Shown here: positions 6,729 to 12,342 of the stretch, in pieces
Layout: each line of letters begins with the position of its first letter
Numbering within the stretch: position 1 is the first letter of the stretch
Source: Pseudomonadota bacterium
GTDB lineage: Bacteria > Pseudomonadota > Gammaproteobacteria > Halothiobacillales > Halothiobacillaceae
Direction: 5' to 3'
Length of the DNA: 12,342 nucleotides
Assembly: GCA_021795795.1 (NCBI GenBank)
Contig: JAJYPA010000221.1
Coordinates: 1 to 12,342, forward strand
Position numbers and translations under genes: made by a program
Notes under the pieces: model-generated
Seen by the model: the letters and a program-made list of their open reading frames with translations, nothing else
Database searches by the model: none
Told to the model about the DNA's origin: nothing

Positions 6729-6764
6729 CGGCGGAAGAATCCGACGTGCCTGTGCTTGGTGCTA

Positions 6765-7901
6765 TTAACCCGTATACTGGGCGGTGGTGATGGAAGGCTT
6801 CATCGGCACAGTCCGATTAACCATGCGGACTAGACCCGGATTTTTCTGCCCAATCTGCTCCACATCGACGGTTACCCCGCCCGCCTTCAACAACCCGGAA
6901 AGGTAATTCTGGGCGGAATCGGCGGACAGATTAAACTGGACGGCAGCTTCGACCTTTGCGTCGAATACACCTTTGGCGAGTCCCTTTTCGCTATGATTGG
7001 AACAGACGACCTCGTCCTTATCCATGTCAATTTTGACCACGCCCGGGCGAATATCCGCGATGGACATGGCCTCGCCAACGGCGTCGCTGAATCGTTCTGC
7101 ATCGGCGGAGCAGGTGGCAATGCCGTCGGCATGTACAACCCGTCGCCACGGCAACACGTCAGCAGCCAAAATCTGGGTGCGAAATGTCCAATCCTCGGAT
7201 ACGAAGTTCAGAAAGCCGTCGTCGCCATGGATGCGCACGGGTGTTTCATCGGGCATATCCTTGAGGAATTTCGCGAGAAAGTTCGCCGTCCGGATGGCGA
7301 TGGCATGTTTCAACAGATGGGATTCCAGAGACAACTGCACGTCAGTCAGATAAGCATGGCTGAGCCGCACGCCGTCGCTACACATGATTTGGGTGCTGCC
7401 GTCAATATCCGTTTCCAGATGTACCGCGAGTTGGTCACTGTTCCTGGAACTGGCGAAGCAACCAGTCGTGAATTCGAGAATGGATCGCAGGTTGGCGTTG
7501 GGTACCTCCAAAAATCCGGATGTTGGCACATAGTCCAACACATTGAACTTGTCCATAGGGATGGTCTTGATCGTCATCCTGGACTTCCCAGACTGAAGCA
7601 CCACGTCGTTGGTGGACGGTTGCACCGTCAACCAATCGTTGCTCCCAAACTGCAGGAAATTCTTGCCTTCCTTTTTGGGGATGCAGGTACCGGCGTTCAT
7701 GGGCCAGTCCGTCAATTCGGCCGGAAAGCGGATTGCCATCTGGCTGGTATTGTCATTGAGATCGACCGTTAATTCGGCAGCCCCGGTTTTACGCATGGCT
7801 ATGAAATAGCCTTGCTCGAACAGAAATCCGCCTTCGTTGTGAAGGGCTAGTGCGGACTTCAGGGCGCCCTGCAGGTCAGAGCGCTTGATAATGGCCTTCA
7901 T
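6765..7901 (-). CDS. Divergent DnaN-type DNA sliding clamp (beta clamp homologue)
   Basis: This 378-residue protein reads along its length like the bacterial polymerase III beta clamp (E. coli DnaN is 366). Domain 1 carries VLQSGKSRMTIKTIPMDKF (about 101-119), matching the clamp's conserved SG.SRF.L.T.P strand. Domain 2 holds IMCSDGVRLSHAYL (172-185), the TDGHRLA motif, and FRTQILAADVLPWRRVV (240-256), the FPDYRRV region. Domain 3 ends with FNLSADSAQNYLSGLLKAGG and NRTVPMKPS, matching the FNVSYVLDVL and VMPMRL elements, then adds about 10 extra residues. The start is ATG 7901 with AAGGAG. It overlaps the end of the 134-aa gene by 26 bases. Clamps tether polymerases and repair enzymes to DNA; here the neighbours are SbcD- and SbcC-like genes, as in T4 genes 47-46-45. 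The match is by motif reading and the protein is clearly divergent, so partner specificity is unknown. Confidence 0.8.
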   Translation of the reverse strand: MKAIIKRSDLQGALKSALALHNEGGFLFEQGYFIAMRKTGAAELTVDLNDNTSQMAIRFPAELTDWPMNAGTCIPKKEGKNFLQFGSNDWLTVQPSTNDVVLQSGKSRMTIKTIPMDKFNVLDYVPTSGFLEVPNANLRSILEFTTGCFASSRNSDQLAVHLETDIDGSTQIMCSDGVRLSHAYLTDVQLSLESHLLKHAIAIRTANFLAKFLKDMPDETPVRIHGDDGFLNFVSEDWTFRTQILAADVLPWRRVVHADGIATCSADAERFSDAVGEAMSIADIRPGVVKIDMDKDEVVCSNHSEKGLAKGVFDAKVEAAVQFNLSADSAQNYLSGLLKAGGVTVDVEQIGQKNPGLVRMVNRTVPMKPSITTAQYTG

Positions 7902-8280
7902 GAGTTTCTCCTTCTAATTGGTAAGCGATTTGTCCGTCAACCAGGACTTCCTTCAGGCGTACGCCGCATTCCGGGCGTAGTAAAAAGGACTGTTTTCCTG
8001 ACTTGAAAAGACTGAAGGCAAGGTTGTCGTTGTCGAAATGTACATGCGCTGTCTGGACGATCGATTTCTCATCCGTTGGCAGACGATTGGCTTCCACAAC
8101 GATGGACAGCAGGTCATCGACATCGCCACCGTCAGGCGCCATATCGATATATATCTGCCCGTTGGATCCCAGTTGATTGTCAACGGAAACATCAAAGGTT
8201 TCCGTGTCGTCGTCTGGGCCACCGTAGCGCGAGTGAGACCACACCCGTATTCCACGGGTGATTACTTTGGTGTTCGGCAT
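7876..8280 (-). CDS. Hypothetical protein, 134 aa, between the SbcD-like and clamp genes
   Basis: The start is ATG 8280, with AGGAG about 5 bases upstream, 19 bases after the SbcD-like stop. The stop is TGA 7876-7878, inside the first codons of the clamp gene (26-base overlap in another frame), which suggests translational coupling. The product looks beta-rich in its N-terminal 60 residues, with an acidic patch (GGDVDDLL, about 51-58), and ends in a strand-rich segment around VRLKEVLVDGQIAYQLEG. There is no signal peptide, no membrane segment and no Cys-based zinc site. I do not recognise the family. Its fixed place between nuclease and clamp makes it a candidate accessory factor for one of them, by position only. 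Confidence 0.82.
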   Translation of the reverse strand: MPNTKVITRGIRVWSHSRYGGPDDDTETFDVSVDNQLGSNGQIYIDMAPDGGDVDDLLSIVVEANRLPTDEKSIVQTAHVHFDNDNLAFSLFKSGKQSFLLRPECGVRLKEVLVDGQIAYQLEGETHEGHYQAL

Positions 8281-8299
8281 AAAATCTCCTGGGTCAGGA

Positions 8300-9529
8300 T
8301 CAGGCGCTGATCGCCTGAATGATTTCTTCGTTGGATCGCTGCATGAGCAGCGCCAATCGTTCTGTTAGGGGAGCCGCTTCGGATTTGGTGGTTTCCGCCC
8401 ACAGAGTCAGTTTGGTGTCCAGACCACCGGCTTTGCTGATGCCTTCCGCGCGTGCCCGGATCACGGGTACCACGCGGCCTTCGATTTTCACGGCGCAGGC
8501 GCCCGCAACTGTGAATGCCTGCGTGACGGCGTCCCGGTCCACCGAATGACGGTGTTCTTCATCGACCGAATAACGCACCCTGACGAAAGCGCCTTGGGCA
8601 TCCTTGATGGCTTCCTTGACCATCTCCATGTCGGGGATACCGGGGAAGTCAAGATGGATGAGTTTGCGCGCAGGTGTTGGCATCAATCGATGCGCCGCGT
8701 TTCGATGGTCAATATCCCAGAACAGCCAGCCCTTTTCGCCTTCTTCGCCGTAGTGCAAACGACCGATGGAACCGGCGTAGGCGGCACGCTGTGTGCCATA
8801 ACCAGGTAGTTCGTGTTCCCATCCCTGACTTTTATGGATGTGCCCGAGCAGGAAGGCAGATGCCTTTGCCGCGAACAGGGCGCCGACGGTGAATTCATGA
8901 TCCAAACCCATCATGGGGACCCCGTGCTCGGTCAGTGAACCATTCACCGTGCCGTGAGACACGGCGATGGTGGTTATCCCTTCCGCACGGGCGCGCTGGT
9001 TGACCAGCCCGAAACCGCAGAGCAGTTCATGGACGGTGTCCCCCATGGCCCCCGCGTCGTCCTGCCCCAGCGCCGCCACGAGGTTGGCCTTGTTGACGGC
9101 TGGCAGACAGGAAATGACGGCCTTGGTTTTAGCAGGGAATTGTTCGAATACCCAACTCCCTTCGCCGTCCAGCGCACTGACCCACTGGTTGTTTTCCAGT
9201 AGTGCCACCTGCTGAATGGCGTCAGCCACGAACACGGGAAATCGCCCGCCCATAAATCGGAACGGATCCAGTGTTCCTGGGGGCTCGTGGCTGAAAGTTC
9301 CCTGCAACATAAGCACGGGACAATGATTGCTGAGGGCGTGAACGTGCCGCGCCAGACGATGAACGGCGGGCGCGTTGAGATCGAGACGGTGATCCGTGGC
9401 GTCACCACTAATGATCGCCAACTCGATATCTTCCTCGATGGCGGCTTCTACTGCGGACGACATGCAATGATCCACCTCCGTCAGGTATTCCTGACAGAAA
9501 TGAAGGTCGGAAAAGTGTGCTACGCGCAT
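8300..9529 (-). CDS. SbcD/Mre11-like (T4 gp47-like) metallophosphoesterase nuclease
   Basis: This 409-residue protein carries the calcineurin-type phosphoesterase motifs that bind two metals: SDLH (Asp8, His10), GDATDH (Asp43), SHG (His192) and GHIH (His230, His232). The third motif, normally GNHD, reads QGTFSHE (76-82), so the usual Asn is replaced and the His/acid pair is shifted; I recall similar GT.SH variants in phage-type SbcD relatives. With the SbcC-like ATPase it should resect or cut DNA ends and hairpins. E. coli SbcD is about 400 residues, so the length is full. The start is ATG 9529, with CGGAGG 4 bases upstream, 37 bases after the 90-aa gene. The C-terminal third (about 275-409) is the expected SbcC-binding and capping region. 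The family is certain; nuclease activity with the altered motif is likely but unproven. Confidence 0.93.
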   Translation of the reverse strand: MRVAHFSDLHFCQEYLTEVDHCMSSAVEAAIEEDIELAIISGDATDHRLDLNAPAVHRLARHVHALSNHCPVLMLQGTFSHEPPGTLDPFRFMGGRFPVFVADAIQQVALLENNQWVSALDGEGSWVFEQFPAKTKAVISCLPAVNKANLVAALGQDDAGAMGDTVHELLCGFGLVNQRARAEGITTIAVSHGTVNGSLTEHGVPMMGLDHEFTVGALFAAKASAFLLGHIHKSQGWEHELPGYGTQRAAYAGSIGRLHYGEEGEKGWLFWDIDHRNAAHRLMPTPARKLIHLDFPGIPDMEMVKEAIKDAQGAFVRVRYSVDEEHRHSVDRDAVTQAFTVAGACAVKIEGRVVPVIRARAEGISKAGGLDTKLTLWAETTKSEAAPLTERLALLMQRSNEEIIQAISA

Positions 9530-9566
9530 TGTGCCTCCGAATAAACAAGTGCAGAGTGGGAACGCC

Positions 9567-9839
9567 TTACAGCGCTTTACGAGAGACGTCCATGGCGACG
9601 ATTACCGCTTCACGCTTGACACGTTCGCGGCGAATCTCCAGTACGGCGATATCGTGCCGGGCTTCGATTTCTTCATTGATTTTCTTGAGCAGCAACTTCG
9701 CGCTGCGTCGGTAGTCTGGGTCCACCGCGGCCAGCGGTGAGCGCATTTCATCGGCGCACCGGCTACGGAACGCCAGTAACTCGCCGTTGGTGGCGAGTTC
9801 GAGGCGGTGCATCATGGTTTTGTAAGTCTCTTTGTTCAC
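9567..9839 (-). CDS. Hypothetical small basic helical protein, 90 aa, GTG start
   Basis: I place the start at GTG 9837-9839 because AGGAG lies 9 bases upstream. The same frame is open back to another GTG at 9938, which would add 33 residues with a hydrophobic stretch (GAFIALAGMLALSHVC) but has no separated ribosome site. The stop is TAA 9567-9569. The product is mostly helical and charged, with a KLLLKKINEEIEARHDIAVL segment (about 48-67) and an RRERVKREAV stretch (69-78) that look like a short amphipathic coiled coil. I do not recognise the family. It is the first gene of the SbcD/clamp/SbcC operon, 37 bases before the SbcD-like start, and follows the terminator at 10024-10043. Nucleic-acid or protein binding is plausible but not shown. 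Confidence 0.7.
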   Translation of the reverse strand: MNKETYKTMMHRLELATNGELLAFRSRCADEMRSPLAAVDPDYRRSAKLLLKKINEEIEARHDIAVLEIRRERVKREAVIVAMDVSRKAL

Positions 9840-9848
9840 ACTGGCGAT

Positions 9849-9853
9849 CTCCT
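9849..9853 (-). promoter_or_regulatory. Ribosome binding site supporting the GTG start of the 90-aa gene
   Basis: AGGAG stands 9 bases before GTG 9839. No comparable site precedes the longer GTG start at 9938, so the shorter product is preferred. Confidence 0.6.
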
Positions 9854-9970
9854 GTAAACAGACATGCGAAAGGGCCAGCATGCCCGCGAGGGCAATGAAG
9901 GCCCCACGGGGTAAATGGATGTTGATGCCGGGTTCCACTCCCGGGCGTTTTTACACGCGGAAAACGGTTA

Positions 9971-9993
9971 CCAAAATGATGCTATGATTTTGG
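9971..9993. promoter_or_regulatory. Inverted repeat ahead of the SbcD operon, possible operator
   Basis: CCAAAAT (9971-9977) and ATTTTGG (9987-9993) form a perfect 7-bp inverted repeat around a 9-base centre. It is in the 227-base gap between the terminator at 10024-10043 and the start of the 90-aa gene at 9839, where the operon promoter should be. A dyad of this spacing is typical of a repressor operator, but I cannot see convincing -35 and -10 boxes, so the role is inferred. Confidence 0.35.
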
Positions 9994-10023
9994 AAAGGGT
10001 TCTCGGAAAGGCAGAAAAGAAGA

Positions 10024-10043
10024 GAAGGGGGTTTCCCCCCTTC
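10024..10043 (-). terminator. Intrinsic terminator after the RDF-like gene
   Basis: On the minus strand, an 8-bp stem (GAAGGGGG with CCCCCTTC) closes a four-base GAAA loop and is followed by TCTTCTTTTCTG. It starts 23 bases after the TAA of the 460-aa gene. The GC-rich stem, stable tetraloop and T-rich tail fit a rho-independent terminator that separates the ssb/RDF-like unit from the SbcD operon. Confidence 0.82.
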
Positions 10044-10066
10044 ATCAAAAAATAAATTCACTTGTG

Positions 10067-11449
10067 TTATGCGTTTTGCCGCAGATCCTCGACAATGGCT
10101 TTCAAGTCATCCGCGTATTGTTCCGCGTAGTCTTGGGCTATCACGTCTTCAAGTTCCGCAATGGCGAGTTTCAGGCTATCCATGCGCGCTCCCCACCCTT
10201 CGCCAAACTTGTCGGTGGCGTAGGCTGCGAATAACGTGGCGTCAACCCCGATTTGATGGCACAGGCTGGCGGCGGTTTTCCGCAAATTCGAGATCATTAC
10301 GCGTTCCGGTGATGGCTCAGCCAGATTGGCTGATGGTTTGGCCGTGGTTTCGGCTGCCGACTCGACTGCCACATATCGCTCATCAGCGCCAATCGTGCAG
10401 TTATCCCACGCTTCATCCGACGCTGGAATGGTTTCTTTCTCCCGTACCCCCTGGTTGAGAACGGTTTCCAGTGTTTCTGCTGAGGCATGGGTGAGCGCCG
10501 TGGTAGTGGGGTGAATATCCACCACATTGCCTGCAAGGGCTTTGTAAGCCTGTGGGGCATTGCTGGCACGGTTAAAGGCGTCATGTATATCCATTAGTAG
10601 TGCCAGTTCAATATCCGCATCCAGATGAATAAGCCACTGCCCTTGTTTTTTTGACTCGCCGCGTTCATCTATGCGGACGACTTCTTCCCAATGCTTGGAA
10701 ATCCAGAACAAGGGGTTCCCTTGGGCACCACGTTGAATGCGCAACGGGATTTCACCACCGCAGACGGAAGCCACCTGTTGAATGACCTGGCGCATATGAT
10801 CGGTGCTGTAATAGCTGCCGGTTGGTATGCCCAGGAGGTCCGAAGCCTTGCAGACTCCCGGAATATAGCCCAGGATTTGAAAACGCTCCGAGCATTCCAT
10901 ATTCTGGTACTCAGGGCAGTTTTCCGGATCACAAATGCCCCCGTTTTCTGGGCGCAGGACATCCTTTCGTCCACCGAATGTCCGTACCACCCTTTGCGTC
11001 CTCTGCGAGACGGGTGGCTTCTGTTTCATCATGCAGACTCGCGTACCGTCAGCCTTGTAACTTGACCAATACTTGATGCCTCCCGACTTGAAACATTGCA
11101 ATGAGCCGTTGATGATTTCATCGGCGCTCAGATGGTAAAACAGGATGGGAAACCGGTAGAGACGCTTGATGGGGTCGTCGCCACGTTGTTCTCCGTAGGC
11201 GTCCAGGATGCGGTCTGCCAGTGTGGGATCCGGAAATTCATGTCGCCATACCGAAAAGAAGGCTTCGTTATGGGGCACCAGGGCGTTTTTGAAACCTGCC
11301 TTTTCCAGTTCTCTGTCCACTCCTGTGAAGCCGTTTCCCTTTCGCAATTCTTCGTTGTAGATACTGACCGCCTTGGGGTTGCCTGCCACGGACCGTTTGA
11401 GAATTTTGATGCCGGGACGAATTTTCCCGACCGTATTGACTTTTTCCAT
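10067..11449 (-). CDS. Cysteine-rich protein resembling Gp3-type recombination directionality factors
   Basis: The product is 460 residues from ATG 11449 (AAGGAG 6 bases upstream; a GTG one codon earlier is too close). The N-terminal part begins GKIRPGIKI, then has a conserved-looking core: ILDAYG (81-86), KSGGIKYWSS (121-130), a Cys cluster (Cys139, then Cys173-x4-Cys178-x7-Cys186, and Cys200), FQILGYIPGV (190-199) and GNPLFWISKHWEEV (244-257). The order is G-IR-G start, strand, cysteine cluster, R/F..L..IPG, then a C-terminal strand, and it resembles phiC31 Gp3-like factors that switch serine integrases to excision. Residues about 290-370 look disordered, and 375-460 form a helical tail of the type seen at the ends of phage recombination proteins. 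Similar proteins are often labelled only as putative metal-binding. It follows ssb by 55 bases and ends at a strong terminator. The function is a hypothesis; zinc binding is likely. Confidence 0.6.
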   Translation of the reverse strand: MEKVNTVGKIRPGIKILKRSVAGNPKAVSIYNEELRKGNGFTGVDRELEKAGFKNALVPHNEAFFSVWRHEFPDPTLADRILDAYGEQRGDDPIKRLYRFPILFYHLSADEIINGSLQCFKSGGIKYWSSYKADGTRVCMMKQKPPVSQRTQRVVRTFGGRKDVLRPENGGICDPENCPEYQNMECSERFQILGYIPGVCKASDLLGIPTGSYYSTDHMRQVIQQVASVCGGEIPLRIQRGAQGNPLFWISKHWEEVVRIDERGESKKQGQWLIHLDADIELALLMDIHDAFNRASNAPQAYKALAGNVVDIHPTTTALTHASAETLETVLNQGVREKETIPASDEAWDNCTIGADERYVAVESAAETTAKPSANLAEPSPERVMISNLRKTAASLCHQIGVDATLFAAYATDKFGEGWGARMDSLKLAIAELEDVIAQDYAEQYADDLKAIVEDLRQNA

Positions 11450-11466
11450 CACAATCTCCTTGAATT

Positions 11467-11487
11467 CCGGCTGCCGTTGACAGCCGG
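11467..11487. other. Small hairpin between ssb and the RDF-like gene
   Basis: CCGGCTG (11467-11473) pairs perfectly with CAGCCGG (11481-11487) over a 7-base loop. It sits just before the ribosome site of the 460-aa gene and has no T-run, so it may be an mRNA stability or translation element rather than a terminator. Confidence 0.4.
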
Positions 11488-11504
11488 GCAGGTTTGTAAT
11501 CGCG

Positions 11505-12080
11505 CTAGAATTTCACCCGATGCGTGAGGTGTGGGAGATCAAATGGGGTAACGTCTACACGGACGAACGGGATCTCGTCATCGAACGGGTCCTCTATCGG
11601 TCCGTTATGGCCTCCGCCCCCGCCGCGCGAAGTGCTGTTACTCGCGTGTCCATTGTTGTTCCCGCCACCACTTCGTGGCGCATTGCCTGCGGGACGACTG
11701 GACTGGCGTTCATCCTGACCATGGTCATCGGACCGGTTGCCGCCGTCGTTACGTCCGCCAACGAGTTGCAGGCGATCGCCTACGATCTCCGTGGTGTAGC
11801 GCTCCTGGCCTTCCTTGTCGGTCCACTTGCGTGTCTGCAGGCGGCCTTCAACATAGGCCATACTGCCCTTGCGCAGGTACTCTCCGGCGACTTCCGCCGT
11901 GCGTCCGAAGAGCACGATCCGATGCCACTCGGTTTTTTCCTGCTTATTGCCATCCTTGTCCTTGAAGGTCTCGGAAGTGGCTATGCTGAAATTGGCGATG
12001 GCGCCGCCGCTGGGTTGGTAGCGCATTTCGACGTCTTTGCCGAGATGCCCCATGATGATTACCTTATTAACTCCTGCCAT
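11505..12080 (-). CDS. ssb: Single-stranded DNA-binding protein (SSB) with an extended C-terminus
   Basis: This 191-residue protein starts at ATG 12080 with AGGAG 8 bases upstream; the frame is open further 5' but without a ribosome site or family similarity. Residues 1 to about 112 are a near-canonical proteobacterial OB fold: [38 protein letters not shown] and [20 protein letters not shown] all match E. coli SSB. The linker (about 113-160) is Gly/Asn/Ser-rich and disordered. The partner-binding tip is present as DPFDDEIPF, but it is not terminal: about 19 more residues follow (ending HLTHRVKF) before TAG. In E. coli SSB that tip, with a free terminal Phe, recruits RecQ, PriA, Exo I and others. 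This gene heads the visible transcription order, upstream of the RDF-like gene. It protects and organises ssDNA made by end processing or transfer. Confidence 0.95.
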   Translation of the reverse strand: MAGVNKVIIMGHLGKDVEMRYQPSGGAIANFSIATSETFKDKDGNKQEKTEWHRIVLFGRTAEVAGEYLRKGSMAYVEGRLQTRKWTDKEGQERYTTEIVGDRLQLVGGRNDGGNRSDDHGQDERQSSRPAGNAPRSGGGNNNGHASNSTSRGGGGGHNGPIEDPFDDEIPFVRVDVTPFDLPHLTHRVKF

Positions 12081-12342
12081 GCTTGACTCCTGAAGAAGGA
12101 CAAATCCATCACGGGTCTGTCGATAAATAAAAACGCTGCAATGATGAGCGCCTCGTGCCGTGTTGTTAGTTGAATTTTGGCAACAGATGACCGTCTTTCC
12201 CGCCCCGAGATTTTCGGATCGGTCCCGCGCCTGTGGAATCGGCTCTTGCGCGGAGTGTGGCCTGTGCCTTTGAAGAACGCCCGCCTCGAGCCGGGTTAGA
12301 GGCGGGTACACCCGGTGAGGGGTGGTGATACCGCTTACTGGA
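12081..12342. other. Leader region upstream of ssb, no gene recognised
   Basis: The stretch upstream of the ssb start holds no frame I can support on either strand. It should contain the ssb promoter on the minus strand, but I find no convincing -35/-10 pair. An AT-rich patch at about 12121-12134 is the only low-stability segment. The hairpin at 12280-12306 lies near its far end. Confidence 0.5.
12280..12306 (-). terminator. GC-rich hairpin, possible terminator of the gene upstream of ssb
   Basis: CCCGCCTC (12280-12287) pairs perfectly with GAGGCGGG (12299-12306) around an 11-base loop. In minus-strand reading it is followed by CGTTCTTC, a poor T-tail. It would separate ssb from whatever lies to the right of the window. 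The stem is certain; termination is tentative. Confidence 0.4.

Noticed and set aside
6993..7772. A 259-codon open frame on the plus strand
   Set aside because: It lies entirely opposite the sliding-clamp gene, whose clamp motifs are clear; the plus-strand product shows no recognisable family.
9840..9938. A 33-residue hydrophobic N-terminal extension of the 90-aa gene
   Set aside because: It needs a GTG start without a properly spaced ribosome site, while AGGAG sits 9 bases before GTG 9839. It is not fully excluded.
12081..12311. A 77-residue N-terminal extension of SSB
   Set aside because: The frame is open, but the extension lacks SSB similarity and the AGGAG site directly precedes ATG 12080.
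1..12342. CRISPR arrays, tRNA or rRNA genes, insertion sequences
   Set aside because: I saw no regularly spaced repeats, cloverleaf-like segments, transposase motifs or flanking terminal repeats.

Overview
This looks like an accessory stretch of a proteobacterial mobile element: a large plasmid, an integrative conjugative element or a phage. Every gene I can support lies on the minus strand, so transcription runs from the right edge to the left. There are no housekeeping genes, and most products are short and unrecognised. The proteobacterial assignment rests mainly on the SSB, whose OB fold reads very close to the E. coli protein, and on strong AGGAG-type ribosome binding sites throughout. 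I cannot name the host genus.

Reading in the direction of transcription, the right third holds a single-stranded DNA-binding protein (12080-11505). It is followed by a 460-residue cysteine-rich protein whose layout resembles Gp3-type recombination directionality factors (11449-10067), which ends at a clear intrinsic terminator (10043-10024). The middle block is a DNA end-processing and clamp module: a small basic helical protein (9839-9567), an SbcD/T4 gp47-like nuclease (9529-8300), an unknown 134-residue protein (8280-7876), a divergent DnaN-type sliding clamp overlapping it (7901-6765), a 14-bp hairpin, an SbcC/Rad50/T4 gp46-like ATPase (6566-4143), and an unknown protein coupled by a one-base overlap (4143-3796). 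This block closes at a tandem hairpin/terminator (3763-3706).

The left third is a run of small genes with strong ribosome binding sites: an acidic 86-residue protein, a secreted lytic-transglycosylase-like gene interrupted by an in-frame TAG, four unknown proteins of 100 to 166 residues, and a zinc-ribbon protein that runs off the left edge. A second tandem hairpin (1273-1224), built on the same plan as the first, ends the first part of this run.

The most notable feature is the grouping of a Mre11/Rad50-type nuclease pair with a dedicated beta-clamp homologue, a bacterial-style counterpart of the T4 47-46-45 gene cluster. SSB lies just upstream. Together they suggest that the element carries its own system for coupling DNA end resection or recombination to replication. 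No polymerase, clamp loader, integrase or relaxase is visible in the window.
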